Below are positions 15,540 through 24,267 of a DNA stretch of 64,000 nucleotides, piece by piece; positions within the stretch are counted from its first letter, which is position 1; the number at the start of each line of letters is the position of its first letter. Source of the stretch: Marinobacter sp. C7 (GTDB lineage Bacteria > Pseudomonadota > Gammaproteobacteria > Pseudomonadales > Oleiphilaceae); the NCBI RefSeq assembly GCF_022343555.1, contig NZ_JAKQZH010000003.1, positions 290,746-354,745 on the forward strand, given 5' to 3'. A program made the translations under genes and the position numbers. The notes under the pieces were generated by a model. The model was not told the DNA's origin, did no database searches, and saw nothing but the letters and a program-made list of their open reading frames with translations.

Positions 15540-16436
15540 GTGGCCACTGACAAACTGGCTGCCCTGAAGGTTTTTCGGCGCGTGTCGGAACTGGGGAGCT
15601 TCACAAGGGCGGCGGATGATTTCGGCGTTACCGCTGCTACGATCAGCAAGCACATCGCATTCCTGGAGCAGGACCTTGGCACCCGGTTGATTAACCGGAC
15701 CACACGGCGCATGAACCTCACCGACGCCGGGCTGGCATTCTTGAAGCGGACCCAGGCCTTGCTGGATGATCTGGAAGATGCCGAGCTCGAGGCCAGGGGA
15801 TTCCAGGCGGAGCCCCGGGGAACAATCCGCCTGAATGTACCCATGTCATTTGGCCTGACCCACATTACCGGAGCCATCGACAGTTTTCTGGATCGCTACC
15901 CGTTGATCGATATCGATCTCCAGCTCAATGACCGAATGATTGACCTGGTAGAGCAGGGCGTTGATATCGCCATTCGGGTGCGCAGCGAGCTCTCCGATTC
16001 CAGCCTGCGAGCGAGGCCACTGAGAAAGTCCAGAAATATTGTGTGTGCATCGCCGGAGTATCTGGCCGGTGCGCCGGCGATCCGATCACCCACCGATCTG
16101 GCAAGCCATAATTGCCTGATGTACACCCTTCACGACCGGCCCGGCATCTGGGCGCTGGGTGGCGAGGAAGTCAACGTCCACGGTAACTATCGAACCGACA
16201 GCAGCCTGGCCATCCGTCATAGCTTGCTGCGGGGTCTGGGCGTGGGCCTGTTGCCCCGGTTTTTGGTCCAGCAGGATCTCGACAACGGAACCTTGATCCC
16301 GCTGCTCCAGGACTACCCGCCAGAGAGTTACACCATATTCGCTGTTTTTCCGCCGGGTCGCATGCAGCCCACCAAGGTGCAGATGCTGGTGGAACATCTC
16401 GAGCAGTACCTTGGTGACAGGCCGTACTGGGAATAG
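15540..16436 (+). CDS. LysR-family transcriptional regulator
   Basis: This 298-residue regulator has the LysR winged helix at residues 1-60 (ALKVFRRVSELGSFTRAADDFGVTAATISKHIAFLEQ is the helix-turn-helix region, shown here only in part: AATISKHIAFLEQ) and a periplasmic-binding-like effector domain from about 90. The start GTG 15540 has GGAG six bases upstream; TTG 15528 is the longer alternative but overlaps the operator. It diverges from an EamA transporter and is followed by a nitroreductase whose upstream region repeats the operator motif. I infer that it controls both in response to a small toxic or redox-active molecule. Confidence 0.85.
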   Translation: MATDKLAALKVFRRVSELGSFTRAADDFGVTAATISKHIAFLEQDLGTRLINRTTRRMNLTDAGLAFLKRTQALLDDLEDAELEARGFQAEPRGTIRLNVPMSFGLTHITGAIDSFLDRYPLIDIDLQLNDRMIDLVEQGVDIAIRVRSELSDSSLRARPLRKSRNIVCASPEYLAGAPAIRSPTDLASHNCLMYTLHDRPGIWALGGEEVNVHGNYRTDSSLAIRHSLLRGLGVGLLPRFLVQQDLDNGTLIPLLQDYPPESYTIFAVFPPGRMQPTKVQMLVEHLEQYLGDRPYWE

Positions 16437-16470
16437 CACCGGCCGGGATGGTGCCGCCCGGGTTTTCCTG

Positions 16471-16499
16471 CTTATTGTTTCTGTACAGGAAACAGTATT
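16471..16499 (+). promoter_or_regulatory. Second candidate LysR site upstream of the nitroreductase
   Basis: TGTTTC and GAAACA arms flank a 7-nt spacer, and the right half GGAAACAGTATT (16488-16499) matches GGAAACGGTATT at 15518-15529 in 11 of 12 positions. It lies about 150 bp before the nitroreductase start. It looks like a second binding site for the LysR protein encoded just upstream. Confidence 0.5.
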
Positions 16500-16646
16500 C
16501 TTCTTTTCTGTCGATTTATCATGCTAATGGGCTTCTCTATTGTGACCGCTCCAAGGACAGGAACCTGACCGCGACGTGTTCAGCAACGCCGCGTTTAACC
16601 CGGTTCCTTGTCTGCAAGCACTCATACAGCAGGATGGAGGCGGTTC

Positions 16647-17273
16647 ATGAACATACACGAGGCCCTGGAATGGCGTTATGCCGTCCGCGAATTTTCACCA
16701 GAAAAGCTGGATAACCAGGACGTTGAAGCGCTCATCGAGGCCACCCGAAAGAGCGCATCCTCCTACGGGTTACAGCCTTACCAGCTGATAGTCATCCAGT
16801 CGGAATCCGTTCGGCGGATCCTTCTGCCCCATTCTTTTGGCCAGCGGAAGGTGCTCGACTGTTCCCACCTGGTGGTGCTGGCCGCTCAAACGGACATCGG
16901 GGATCACACGGTTGACCGTTACACCGACCGGTACATGAAGGTCCGGGGCGTGCCCTACGAGGATATCGCGGGGTACGCCCGCCACATGAAAGAGGCACTG
17001 GCGGCCAAGACAGACCCGGAGCGGCGCGAATGGGCCCACCAGCAGGCCTACATAGCCCTGGGAACGCTGTTGACGGCTGCTGCTGCGATGAGGATCGACA
17101 GTTGCCCCATGACCGGGTTCGACCGAAAAGCCTATGACGAGGTTCTGGGTTTAACCGGGATGAGGTTGGAGGCTTCCGCCATTGTCGCCCTTGGCCATCG
17201 CAGCCCGGCGGATGAGCATGCCCGGCTGCCCAAAGTGCGTTTTGAAGACCGGGAGATGGTGATCCGGATGTAA
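16647..17273 (+). CDS. NfsB-like FMN-dependent nitroreductase
   Basis: The 208-residue protein matches oxygen-insensitive nitroreductases of the NfsB type: EALEWRYAVREFSPEKL at the N-terminus with the Arg of the FMN site, SSYGLQPYQLIVI, and AHQQAYIALGTLLTAAAAMRIDSCPMTGFD near the dimer interface. Such enzymes reduce nitroaromatics, quinones or pteridines with NAD(P)H. GGAGG lies six bases before ATG 16647; an in-frame GTG/ATG 13 codons upstream has no signal. The upstream repeat of the LysR operator suggests coregulation with the EamA exporter. Confidence 0.85.
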   Translation: MNIHEALEWRYAVREFSPEKLDNQDVEALIEATRKSASSYGLQPYQLIVIQSESVRRILLPHSFGQRKVLDCSHLVVLAAQTDIGDHTVDRYTDRYMKVRGVPYEDIAGYARHMKEALAAKTDPERREWAHQQAYIALGTLLTAAAAMRIDSCPMTGFDRKAYDEVLGLTGMRLEASAIVALGHRSPADEHARLPKVRFEDREMVIRM

Positions 17274-17319
17274 TCTGGCCTGGCACGCCCATTACCCCAG
17301 GCATACGAAGGACCATGAG

Positions 17320-17616
17320 ATGATCAGAGTAATTTACCGTTGGCGGGTGGAGCCGGAAAGTTTTGAGGCATTCAGGCAGGCCTGGCAACGGGCTACCAAC
17401 CATATCCATGAAACCGTGCCCGGGGCACTGGGCAGTTTCATGCTGAGAGGGGAGGAGGACCCATCGGATGTGCTGACCGTTGCCCGCTGGGAATCGCGCG
17501 AGTCGTGGAAACGGTTCTGGGGCAACCGGGATCCCGGGCAAATGCGGGCCATGAGAGCACTGGGAACGCGCATTGACGCGGAAGTTTTTGAAGAAATAGA
17601 GGATTACACCCGGTGA
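17320..17616 (+). CDS. Antibiotic-biosynthesis-monooxygenase (ABM) fold protein
   Basis: A 98-residue single-domain protein of the dimeric alpha/beta barrel ABM type: VIYRWRVEPESFEAFRQAW, then VPGALGSFML and TVARWESRESWKRFW. Members include small cofactor-free oxygenases and haem-degrading enzymes, but many are uncharacterised. It follows the nitroreductase by 46 bp on the same strand and may share its transcript and redox role. A second ABM-fold gene lies at 25685. Confidence 0.7.
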   Translation: MIRVIYRWRVEPESFEAFRQAWQRATNHIHETVPGALGSFMLRGEEDPSDVLTVARWESRESWKRFWGNRDPGQMRAMRALGTRIDAEVFEEIEDYTR

Positions 17617-17741
17617 GGGCAGTGTGTGATCCTGACATCAGGAAGAAGGACGGCTGAGGAAATCTCCTTATACCGACGGGCTAGGCAACGCCGATTGTCT
17701 CCGATAGAGTTCGGCTCTTTTCCGGGATTGGGTGGTTGCTG

Positions 17742-18074
17742 ATGAAAAGCTGGATTTTCCTGGGCATTGCAATCGTTGCCGAAGTGCTTGCGACCTCGGC
17801 ACTGAAAGCCAGCGCCGGATTTACCAAACTGGCGCCGAGCGTTCTGGTCGTCGGTGGCTATGCCATTGCGTTCTACTTCCTGGCACTCACACTCAAGGCA
17901 ATCCCGGTTGGCATTGCCTATGCTGTATGGGCCGGGCTGGGCGTTCTGTTGGTGGCGCTGATTGGGTGGCTGGCGTTTGGTCAGCGGCTGGATCTACCCG
18001 CGGTGATCGGCATGACACTGATAGTAGCCGGCGTTCTGGTGATCAGCCTGCTCTCCGAGTCCAGCGCGCACTAG
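17742..18074 (+). CDS. Small multidrug resistance (SMR/EmrE-like) transporter
   Basis: The 110-residue, four-helix protein has the SMR signature: [14 protein letters not shown] with the essential membrane glutamate near residue 14, and [20 protein letters not shown] in helix 3. It functions as a dual-topology dimer exchanging protons for cationic drugs. AVWAG and the [10 protein letters not shown] context fit EmrE/Qac-type rather than the GdnSu (SugE) guanidinium exporters. ATG 17742 has GGTGG six bases upstream. It is separated from the ABM gene by 125 bp containing a small inverted repeat. Confidence 0.85.
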   Translation: MKSWIFLGIAIVAEVLATSALKASAGFTKLAPSVLVVGGYAIAFYFLALTLKAIPVGIAYAVWAGLGVLLVALIGWLAFGQRLDLPAVIGMTLIVAGVLVISLLSESSAH

Positions 18075-18119
18075 TGCAAGTGGACGTACTGACCTGTTTG
18101 ATGAGGTTCCAATCGACGT

Positions 18120-18353
18120 ATGGGAAGTGACGAGCTGGAGACGCTTCTGGAAACGATTCCCGACGTGCGCGATGGTCTCACCCGCACCGAGCGGATCATC
18201 CTGTATGTGCTGAATGAAACCCAGCGGGAACTTAACGGCCGTAACGTGCCTACAGTCATGCTCTACGGACGTGTTCTGGAGTATGTGAACATCAGCGAGC
18301 AGGAGCTTCACCTGTATCTGGACCGGTTGGGCGTAAAAGGGGATGGCTTCTAG
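18120..18353 (+). CDS. Conserved-looking small soluble protein of unknown function
   Basis: This 77-residue protein is highly charged and helical: TRTERIILYVLNETQRELNGRNVPTVMLYGRV is followed by VNISEQELHLYLDRLGV, which resembles a small winged-helix or helix-turn-helix fold. I do not recognise a named family. It has no signal peptide. It follows the SMR gene on the same strand and ends head-on with mtfA, sharing CTAG. Confidence 0.55.
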   Translation: MGSDELETLLETIPDVRDGLTRTERIILYVLNETQRELNGRNVPTVMLYGRVLEYVNISEQELHLYLDRLGVKGDGF

Positions 18354-19171
18354 CCCGGATTGATCGGGTTGAATTGGTAGTAGTCTCTGAGGGCGTCAAA
18401 AACCTTGGGCTGCTCGTGCCGCAAGTGCTCCGGTTGTTGAAAGAACGCTTCAGTCAGTACCGCAAAGAATTCTGCCGGTTCGGTAGCGCCGTATGGATCG
18501 AGCCAGGGTTTGTGACGGTGCTCGATGGTGTTTTTCAGGTGCTCGTAGGCTTCGGTCATGGTCTGCTGCCAGTGGCTTGCCTGTTCACCGCCGAGCGGAG
18601 GGGCGCCGTCTGCAGAGCCGTCCAGGTAATCCAGCTGGTGGGCAAACTCATGGAGGATCACATTGTGCGGACTGTGGGAATGGTTGGCGGCGTGTTCGCA
18701 TTCGCTCCAGGCCAGTACCACCTGGCCGTGGCTTGAGGCCTCGCCGGCCCGCACTTCCTCACCTTCATGGACGATCATGCCGTGTTCCCAGGCATGCTGT
18801 ACGCGGTAGACATCCGGGTACACCAGGATGCTGCGAATGTCGTCGTAGTGGGAAAACGAGCGGCCGAGGATCAGCAGGCAGGCGTGGCCGGCTATGGTCA
18901 ACCGAACACGATCATCCACCTCAAAACCATCGCATCCGTAGAAGTCCTTTTCCGACAGGAAAAGCTGAACATACGCTTCCAGTAGCTCTCTTTGCGTTTC
19001 CGGCAATCGACGGTAGAAGGGGACCTGCTCCTCAAGCACTGACCGCCAATGGCCGGGAAAAGGTTGGCTGAGCTCCCGCTTGCGCCGCCAGGTCTGGTAG
19101 AAAAACAGGTAGAACACCGAGACTGAAATCAGGGTGACCGCGAAGATCGCAAATACCAGGGGTGATGACAT
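18350..19171 (-). CDS. mtfA: MtfA-type zinc metallopeptidase
   Basis: The 273-residue protein has one N-terminal transmembrane helix (about residues 4-24) and the MtfA domain. HEFAHQLDYLDG is the gluzincin HExxH motif, and EFFAVLTEAFF downstream supplies the third zinc ligand glutamate. In E. coli MtfA binds the glucose repressor Mlc and has peptidase activity. The membrane anchor is a variation common in marine gammaproteobacteria but absent in E. coli. The start is ATG 19171 with AGGAG upstream; the longer frame to 19273 is not membrane-protein-like at its N-terminus. Confidence 0.85.
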   Translation of the reverse strand: MSSPLVFAIFAVTLISVSVFYLFFYQTWRRKRELSQPFPGHWRSVLEEQVPFYRRLPETQRELLEAYVQLFLSEKDFYGCDGFEVDDRVRLTIAGHACLLILGRSFSHYDDIRSILVYPDVYRVQHAWEHGMIVHEGEEVRAGEASSHGQVVLAWSECEHAANHSHSPHNVILHEFAHQLDYLDGSADGAPPLGGEQASHWQQTMTEAYEHLKNTIEHRHKPWLDPYGATEPAEFFAVLTEAFFQQPEHLRHEQPKVFDALRDYYQFNPINPG

Positions 19172-19347
19172 ACAGCTCCTGCCTGTTGGGCCTGTCTCAA
19201 GGCAAATCATACCGGAGATGTTGCCAGCCACCGAATCTTCCCTCTGTACTGCGGGTCCCCGACTCTGCGGCACCGGAGAGGATGGTTGGCTTTAAGGCGG
19301 CTGGCGCTTATGCTCATCACACATAAATCTCGTCCGGGAGTCGCTTT

Positions 19348-19803
19348 ATGAGTCTGGCTATTGCCCTGCATGTTCTCTCCGCCGTGGTCTGGGTCGGCGG
19401 CATGTTCTTCGCCTATATGGCCATGCGGCCGGCGGTGGTGGAGGTCATTGATGCTTCACAGCGTGGCGTGCTGTGGTGCCATACGCTGTCCCGGTTCTTC
19501 AGGTGGGTCTGGTTGGCGGTGGTTCTGTTGCTGGTGACCGGCTACTGGATGGTGTTCAGCGTGTTTGGCGGCATGGCGGGCGCCGGCTGGCATATCCACG
19601 CCATGCAGGGGCTGGGGATCGTGATGATGTTGCTGTACTTTCACGTGTACTTCGCGCCTTTCAGAAGGCTCAGGAAGGCCGTGGCCAACAACGATCCCCA
19701 GGAAGGCGGGCGCCAGGTAGGGCAGATCCGAAAGCTGGTGGGCACCAACCTGATACTGGGACTGATCGTAGTGGCGATCGGGGCTGGTGGACGGTATCTC
19801 TGA
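19348..19803 (+). CDS. CopD-like four-helix membrane protein
   Basis: The 151-residue protein has four hydrophobic helices. LHVLSAVVWVGGMFFAYM carries the conserved His and Trp of the CopD/cytochrome-b-like fold, and further histidines occur at AGWHIHAMQGL and YFHVYFAPF. Such proteins may bind haem or copper. There is no adjacent copC, so a copper role is unproved. Its stop lies 32 bp before a MaoC-type gene on the same strand. Confidence 0.7.
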   Translation: MSLAIALHVLSAVVWVGGMFFAYMAMRPAVVEVIDASQRGVLWCHTLSRFFRWVWLAVVLLLVTGYWMVFSVFGGMAGAGWHIHAMQGLGIVMMLLYFHVYFAPFRRLRKAVANNDPQEGGRQVGQIRKLVGTNLILGLIVVAIGAGGRYL

Positions 19804-19835
19804 GCCAGGCTGACATCAATCGGAGATCAGGGGCA

Positions 19836-20291
19836 ATGTCTCATATTCGCGAGAAGGCGATTGCCGGTCTGAAGGCCGGTGATTCCTTTACCATCACCCG
19901 TACCTTTACCGAAGAAGAAACCCGGGCGTTTGGTGAGATCAGCCGGGACCATAATCCCGTGCACTACGATGACCACTTTGCCGGGGAAAAGAACCTGCGG
20001 GGCCGCATCTGCCACGGGCTGTTGGTGGGCGGAATGATTACCGAAGTGGGCGGCCAGATAGGCTGGCTGGCGTCCGGGATGAATTTCCGGTTCCGTCGGC
20101 CGGTGTATTTCGGCGACACCATCGCGTGTGTCTTCACGATCACGGAGGTGGATGAAAGGAGCCGGGCAAGGGCCGAAGCTGTATTGTCGAACCAGCACGG
20201 TGAGACCGTGATTGAGGCCTGGCTGACGGGTGTGCTGCCCGGCGAGCAGGAGCGGAGGATCATGGCGCAGTCATCTGGCGTTTCCGGCTAA
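19836..20291 (+). CDS. MaoC-family (R)-specific enoyl-CoA hydratase
   Basis: A 151-residue hotdog-fold hydratase. DHNPVHYDDHFA holds the catalytic Asp/His dyad of the MaoC/PhaJ group, followed by GRICHGLLVGGMITEVGG. PhaJ-like enzymes turn trans-2-enoyl-CoA into (R)-3-hydroxyacyl-CoA for polyhydroxyalkanoate synthesis, though other acyl-CoA roles are possible. I use ATG 19836 with AGGGG upstream; the longer open frame overlaps the CopD-like gene and has no family similarity. Confidence 0.85.
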   Translation: MSHIREKAIAGLKAGDSFTITRTFTEEETRAFGEISRDHNPVHYDDHFAGEKNLRGRICHGLLVGGMITEVGGQIGWLASGMNFRFRRPVYFGDTIACVFTITEVDERSRARAEAVLSNQHGETVIEAWLTGVLPGEQERRIMAQSSGVSG

Positions 20292-20356
20292 ACCTTCTAG
20301 AATTTTGAGAAGGTCCGGTATCCGGGATGGAAACCGGCCAAGCGCAGGATGCGTCA

Positions 20357-20983
20357 ATGAAACTGTTCATTGTGGACGACCATCAACTCTTCATTGATGG
20401 TATGCGACACCTGCTCACTCATCTGGCTGGTGTCAGTGTTATTGAAGAGACCAATCGGGCGGAAGAAGCAATCGAGAAGCTCGAGAAAGAGGACAATTTC
20501 GACCTGGTTCTGATCGACCTTGCGATGCCGGGCATGGATGGGTTGGCCATTCTCCAGAGGCTCAGGGAAGCGGGCTCCGTCACACCGGTTGTTGTGGTCT
20601 CCGCCGAAGAAGACATTTCCCGTATCGAAAGTGCCCTCGAACTCGGCGCCCTGGGTTACATTCCCAAGTCGCAGAGCGGCATCGACATGCTCCGTGCCCT
20701 GGAGCAGGTGTTATCGGGCGACCTCTATATCCCTGACTCCGTCCGCGAGCGCCTCAGCCATTACCAGTCCCGTCGTCATCCTGAGCACGGCACTCTGACC
20801 CGCCGCCAGATGGATGTGCTGGGACTCGTCGCCAAGGGCTATTCCAACAAGCAGATCGCCACCGCGCTGTTCGTGGCCGAACATACGGTCAAGGTTCACA
20901 TTGCTGCCATCCTGAAGGCGCTCAATGCCCGCAACCGGACCGAATGCGTGCACAAGGCCAGGAGCCTGGGGTTGCTGGATTAA
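20357..20983 (+). CDS. NarL/LuxR-type response regulator
   Basis: The 208-residue protein has an N-terminal receiver domain (FIVDDHQLFIDG with the acidic pocket, LIDLAMPGMDG with the phospho-acceptor Asp, VVVSAEE, and the conserved Lys in GYIPKS) and a C-terminal LuxR helix-turn-helix (LTRRQMDVLGLVAKGYSNKQIA). It overlaps the convergent hybrid kinase gene by four bases at their stops, and I infer that the two form one pathway. ATG 20357 is preferred, with AGGA upstream; ATG 20327 would add ten residues. Confidence 0.85.
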   Translation: MKLFIVDDHQLFIDGMRHLLTHLAGVSVIEETNRAEEAIEKLEKEDNFDLVLIDLAMPGMDGLAILQRLREAGSVTPVVVVSAEEDISRIESALELGALGYIPKSQSGIDMLRALEQVLSGDLYIPDSVRERLSHYQSRRHPEHGTLTRRQMDVLGLVAKGYSNKQIATALFVAEHTVKVHIAAILKALNARNRTECVHKARSLGLLD

Positions 20984-22728
20984 TCTGCACTGGCAGTGCT
21001 GATAAGGTGGCGCTGAATGAGGCTCCTGAGTCTGGCGGGGCTGACCGGTTTGTGAACCATCCTGAGCCCACTGTTTTCCACTTCCTGTAACTGCTGGGAT
21101 GTGGATGCGCCGGTTATGATGATGCCGGGGAGCGTTGAACCGTAACGTTCCCTGAGGGTTCGGATTGCCTCAACACCATTCTGGCCCCCCTTCAGGCTGA
21201 AGTCCGACAGCACGAGGTCTGGTCGTTCCTTCGTTTGTTGGAGGGCATCCGCCAGGGACGACACCGAAGTGACCTTGAAATTCCAGCGGTTCAGCAACGT
21301 GTGCATCGCATTGAGGACGTATCTGTCGTCGTCGATGACCAGAATGTGATGACCCGAGGCCTGCCACGTCCCCTCCGCAGGGGGCTCGTCCTGATGCCTG
21401 ACCCTGGCCTGATCGCCAAGTGGCATTGTCAGGCTGAAAACAGAACCTCTGCCATCGTTGGACCTCATGTCCAATGGCAGTTCCATCAGCTCACAGAGTT
21501 TTTTTACGATAGCCAGGCCAAATCCCAGCCCCTTATCCCGTTCGTCATCATGGGGCGACGGGTGTGCCTGCTCGAATTCCACGAAAATCCGTCTCCGGGC
21601 CTCGCGGGGGATGCCGACACCGGTGTCCCAGACCTGAACAAGTACCGAATCCTGTCTGGGACGGGCGCTGATGAGAACCCCGCCTGACCGGGTATACCGG
21701 ATGGCGTTGGCGATCAGATTGCGCATGACGCGCTCCAGCAACGTACGATCCGCCCTTACAACGGCGGGTCGGGCATGGAGCCTGAGAGTCAGGTTCTTTT
21801 GTTCGGCTTTTTCCTGGAACTCTTCTTTCAGCTGAACGAGAAAAAACTCGATATCAAAATCCTCTGCTTCAGGCTGGACAATATTGGCATCGAGTCGCGA
21901 TATGTCGAACAGGGCATCAAACATCCTGCGCATGGCATCGAGGGAGGCTTCGATCCGGCCGAGGATGCGCTGTTCTTCTTTCGGACTGTCCGCATGCTTT
22001 AGCGCATCGAAGAACAGGGAGAGTGCATGCAGCGGTTGCCGGAAGTCGTGGCTGGCCGTTGCCAGGGTACGCGATTTTGCCCGGATGGCGGTCTGCAGTT
22101 CCCTGGACCGTTGTTTGAGCTGATCTGCGAGGTCGGCGGTTTCGAGGCGCAGATGCATTTCCGAGCGTACGATCGAGTTCAGTTTGTTCGCAAAGCTGTA
22201 CGCGGCCAGAATCGCAAACGCAACCATCATTGCCAGGGCGAACCAGGCCACCTCTCCGAGGCTGATGAAGTGGGCAACCAGAGCACCCTTGATGGGCATG
22301 CCGTAGCTGTAATAGAGCGGCAGCCAGTGGGCCCCGGCGGAGATGGAGCCAATGCCCAGTATCAGAGCCAGGGTGATCATGAATACCTGGTGTGGCACGG
22401 ACACGGTGTCGGCAAACAGAAAAACCGCGCTCGCCCAGAGAGCGCCGAGGTAGACCTGTAACAACAGGAGCCTGCGATGCCACGGCGCAGCGTTGGCGGG
22501 GGTGACAGCGTGTTTCTGGTAGGCTGAGGTAAGCAGGTAGCGGCTTCCGATGCCGACAAGTACGAGGACGAACCATCCCGATAGCAGTGCCCGGTCCGCC
22601 TGGTTCCACAGGACCAGTACGACGGTCAGCGGAACCAGGATGGTAACGGCGGCCCCTTCACGCATTTTGCTGAAGTGAGGGGCCAGTGCCTCGAACGTGA
22701 TGCGCTGTTCGATCTCCGTGGCATTCAT
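20980..22728 (-). CDS. Membrane hybrid histidine kinase with C-terminal receiver
   Basis: The 582-residue kinase begins with about six transmembrane helices in the first 190 residues and no obvious extracytoplasmic sensor. HisKA follows, with the phospho-acceptor in ATASHDFRQPLH, then the ATPase domain (NLIANAIRYT, DTGVGIP, GLGFGLAIV). A receiver domain with VIDDDRYVL, SDFSLKGG and Lys in VHKPVS ends the protein. The attached receiver suggests a phosphorelay or autoregulation. The convergent LuxR-type regulator next door is the likely output. Confidence 0.85.
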   Translation of the reverse strand: MNATEIEQRITFEALAPHFSKMREGAAVTILVPLTVVLVLWNQADRALLSGWFVLVLVGIGSRYLLTSAYQKHAVTPANAAPWHRRLLLLQVYLGALWASAVFLFADTVSVPHQVFMITLALILGIGSISAGAHWLPLYYSYGMPIKGALVAHFISLGEVAWFALAMMVAFAILAAYSFANKLNSIVRSEMHLRLETADLADQLKQRSRELQTAIRAKSRTLATASHDFRQPLHALSLFFDALKHADSPKEEQRILGRIEASLDAMRRMFDALFDISRLDANIVQPEAEDFDIEFFLVQLKEEFQEKAEQKNLTLRLHARPAVVRADRTLLERVMRNLIANAIRYTRSGGVLISARPRQDSVLVQVWDTGVGIPREARRRIFVEFEQAHPSPHDDERDKGLGFGLAIVKKLCELMELPLDMRSNDGRGSVFSLTMPLGDQARVRHQDEPPAEGTWQASGHHILVIDDDRYVLNAMHTLLNRWNFKVTSVSSLADALQQTKERPDLVLSDFSLKGGQNGVEAIRTLRERYGSTLPGIIITGASTSQQLQEVENSGLRMVHKPVSPARLRSLIQRHLISTASAD

Positions 22729-22738
22729 GCGTCTCCGT

Positions 22739-23242
22739 TTACCTTAGCGCCTGTATGGTCCTCTGGTTTTCCTGGTGTCGTTCCACGAGAACCGAGAAGG
22801 TTTGTGGACGGCACTGAACCCACCAGGATCCGACGAAAGGCCTTTGTCGGTGCGGATGCGCCACTTCGCGACCAGTGTTGGAAAATCCCCAGTTTGTTGC
22901 CTCATCCAGAAGCATGGCCCGTTCTCCCGATAAAGCAAATGGCTGGGTTCGGGCAGTGCCACCCCGGGGGTCTCTGGATCTGATGTTGCCACAGACCACC
23001 ATCTGGCCGCTCGGGCCTTCAACAGCAACGCCGTAAACGTTGAAGAATTCAGCTGACCGGGCATCGGCCACCATCTCGGCGACAGATTCTGTAGCCGCGG
23101 CTTTCTGCTCGGAAGAGAGTATGACCAGAAGGGGTTCCGGCACCCCGGAAGAGGCTGGATCAAGCGCTGCATAGCGTTGGGTATCCGTGCTTGCACAGCC
23201 GGTTATTGCGGCGAGTGCCAGCAATAAGGGTAAGGTTTTCAT
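22739..23242 (-). CDS. Hypothetical lipoprotein
   Basis: A 167-residue protein with an N-terminal lipoprotein signal (LLLALAAITGCAS, lipobox ITGC). The start ATG 23242 has GGAG seven bases upstream. The mature part is unfamiliar; it has a GQMVVCGNIRSRDPRGG segment and two further cysteines. It ends 10 bp before the kinase start on the same strand, so the two genes may be cotranscribed and the lipoprotein could take part in sensing, which is inference. Confidence 0.65.
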   Translation of the reverse strand: MKTLPLLLALAAITGCASTDTQRYAALDPASSGVPEPLLVILSSEQKAAATESVAEMVADARSAEFFNVYGVAVEGPSGQMVVCGNIRSRDPRGGTARTQPFALSGERAMLLDEATNWGFSNTGREVAHPHRQRPFVGSWWVQCRPQTFSVLVERHQENQRTIQALR

Positions 23243-23433
23243 GTCAATCTCCACTATTCCCTGTTCAGGCTCCTGACGAGCCGTACCCCGGGCCTGAAAA
23301 AGGCTTGGGTCCCTTGCGTGAAACCGTGAAGGGCGTCACATTGAAAGTATTGGGAATCAGCGGCGGTTCTTGTATTACTCAAAAGAGCTAATTTCATGGC
23401 CGGGAACAACCAGACACGGAACGTCATTCATCC

Positions 23434-24267
23434 ATGGTGATTTACCTGATCATTGCACTGATTCTTGCTGTGCTGGCAGCACTATCTGCGCGACGGTTTG
23501 CCGATTTCCGGGCCGATCGGCAGGCTACGGAAGCTCTGATCCTCAGCCAGCCAGCTGCGCCCGCCCGTTTCGATCCGGTTATGGTCGCCCCTCTGCCTGA
23601 ACCGGCCCGACGCTTCTTTCTGTATACCATCGCTCCCGGAACACCCCTTTATACGGTGGCAACGCTCACCATGGAAGGAAAGTTCGGCATGGGCGACCGG
23701 GCGAAGCCCGATTACATGGCGATGTCCGCCCGGCAAACCCTGGCCGCGCCCACCGGTTTTATCTGGCGTATGCACGCCCGGCGGGGTTCTATGCGGATCT
23801 CGGGTTCAGATACCGGGCAATGGACCCGGTTCTGGTTAATGGGGCTGTTACCGGTGGCCCGCATGGGCGGCGATGCAGATCACACGCTGTCGGCATTTGG
23901 CCGTTATATCGCCGAGGCGGTTTTCTGGACACCTGCGGTCGTGCTGCCGGGTCCCAATGTGCACTGGGAGCTGGTCGATGTACACACCGCCCGAGTGACG
24001 GTGCGCCATGGCGGCTTATCCCAGGCGGTGGATGTGACGGTTGCAGGCGATGGCCGGCCGATTCAGGTCCGCTTCGACCGCTGGAGCAATGCCAACCCGG
24101 AGAAGGAACACCGCTGGCAACCTTTCGGAGGCTACCTCTCCGAGTTTCGTGACGTGGATGGCTTCCGGTTGCCCACGCATGTGGAGGCGGGTAACTATTT
24201 CGGGACGGAGCGTTATTTCCCGTTTTTTGTGGTGGATGTAACGGAGATTGTGTTTCCCCATGACTGA
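23434..24267 (+). CDS. DUF6544-like membrane-anchored protein
   Basis: The 277-residue product has an N-terminal hydrophobic anchor (IYLIIALILAVLAALSA) followed by a soluble domain, probably periplasmic. It resembles proteins annotated as DUF6544: LPEPARRFFLYTIAPGTPL, then a strand-rich middle and WQPFGGYLSEFRDVDGFRLPTHVEAGNYFG. No catalytic site is visible. The stop lies eight bases inside the next gene, a CPBP protease, so the two are coupled. Confidence 0.65.
   Translation: MVIYLIIALILAVLAALSARRFADFRADRQATEALILSQPAAPARFDPVMVAPLPEPARRFFLYTIAPGTPLYTVATLTMEGKFGMGDRAKPDYMAMSARQTLAAPTGFIWRMHARRGSMRISGSDTGQWTRFWLMGLLPVARMGGDADHTLSAFGRYIAEAVFWTPAVVLPGPNVHWELVDVHTARVTVRHGGLSQAVDVTVAGDGRPIQVRFDRWSNANPEKEHRWQPFGGYLSEFRDVDGFRLPTHVEAGNYFGTERYFPFFVVDVTEIVFPHD

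Noticed and set aside
17617..17741. Guanidine riboswitch before the SMR gene
   Set aside because: I looked for ykkC and mini-ykkC motifs (ACGR loops, CTGGTCC) and found none convincing; the transporter is also more EmrE-like than SugE-like.
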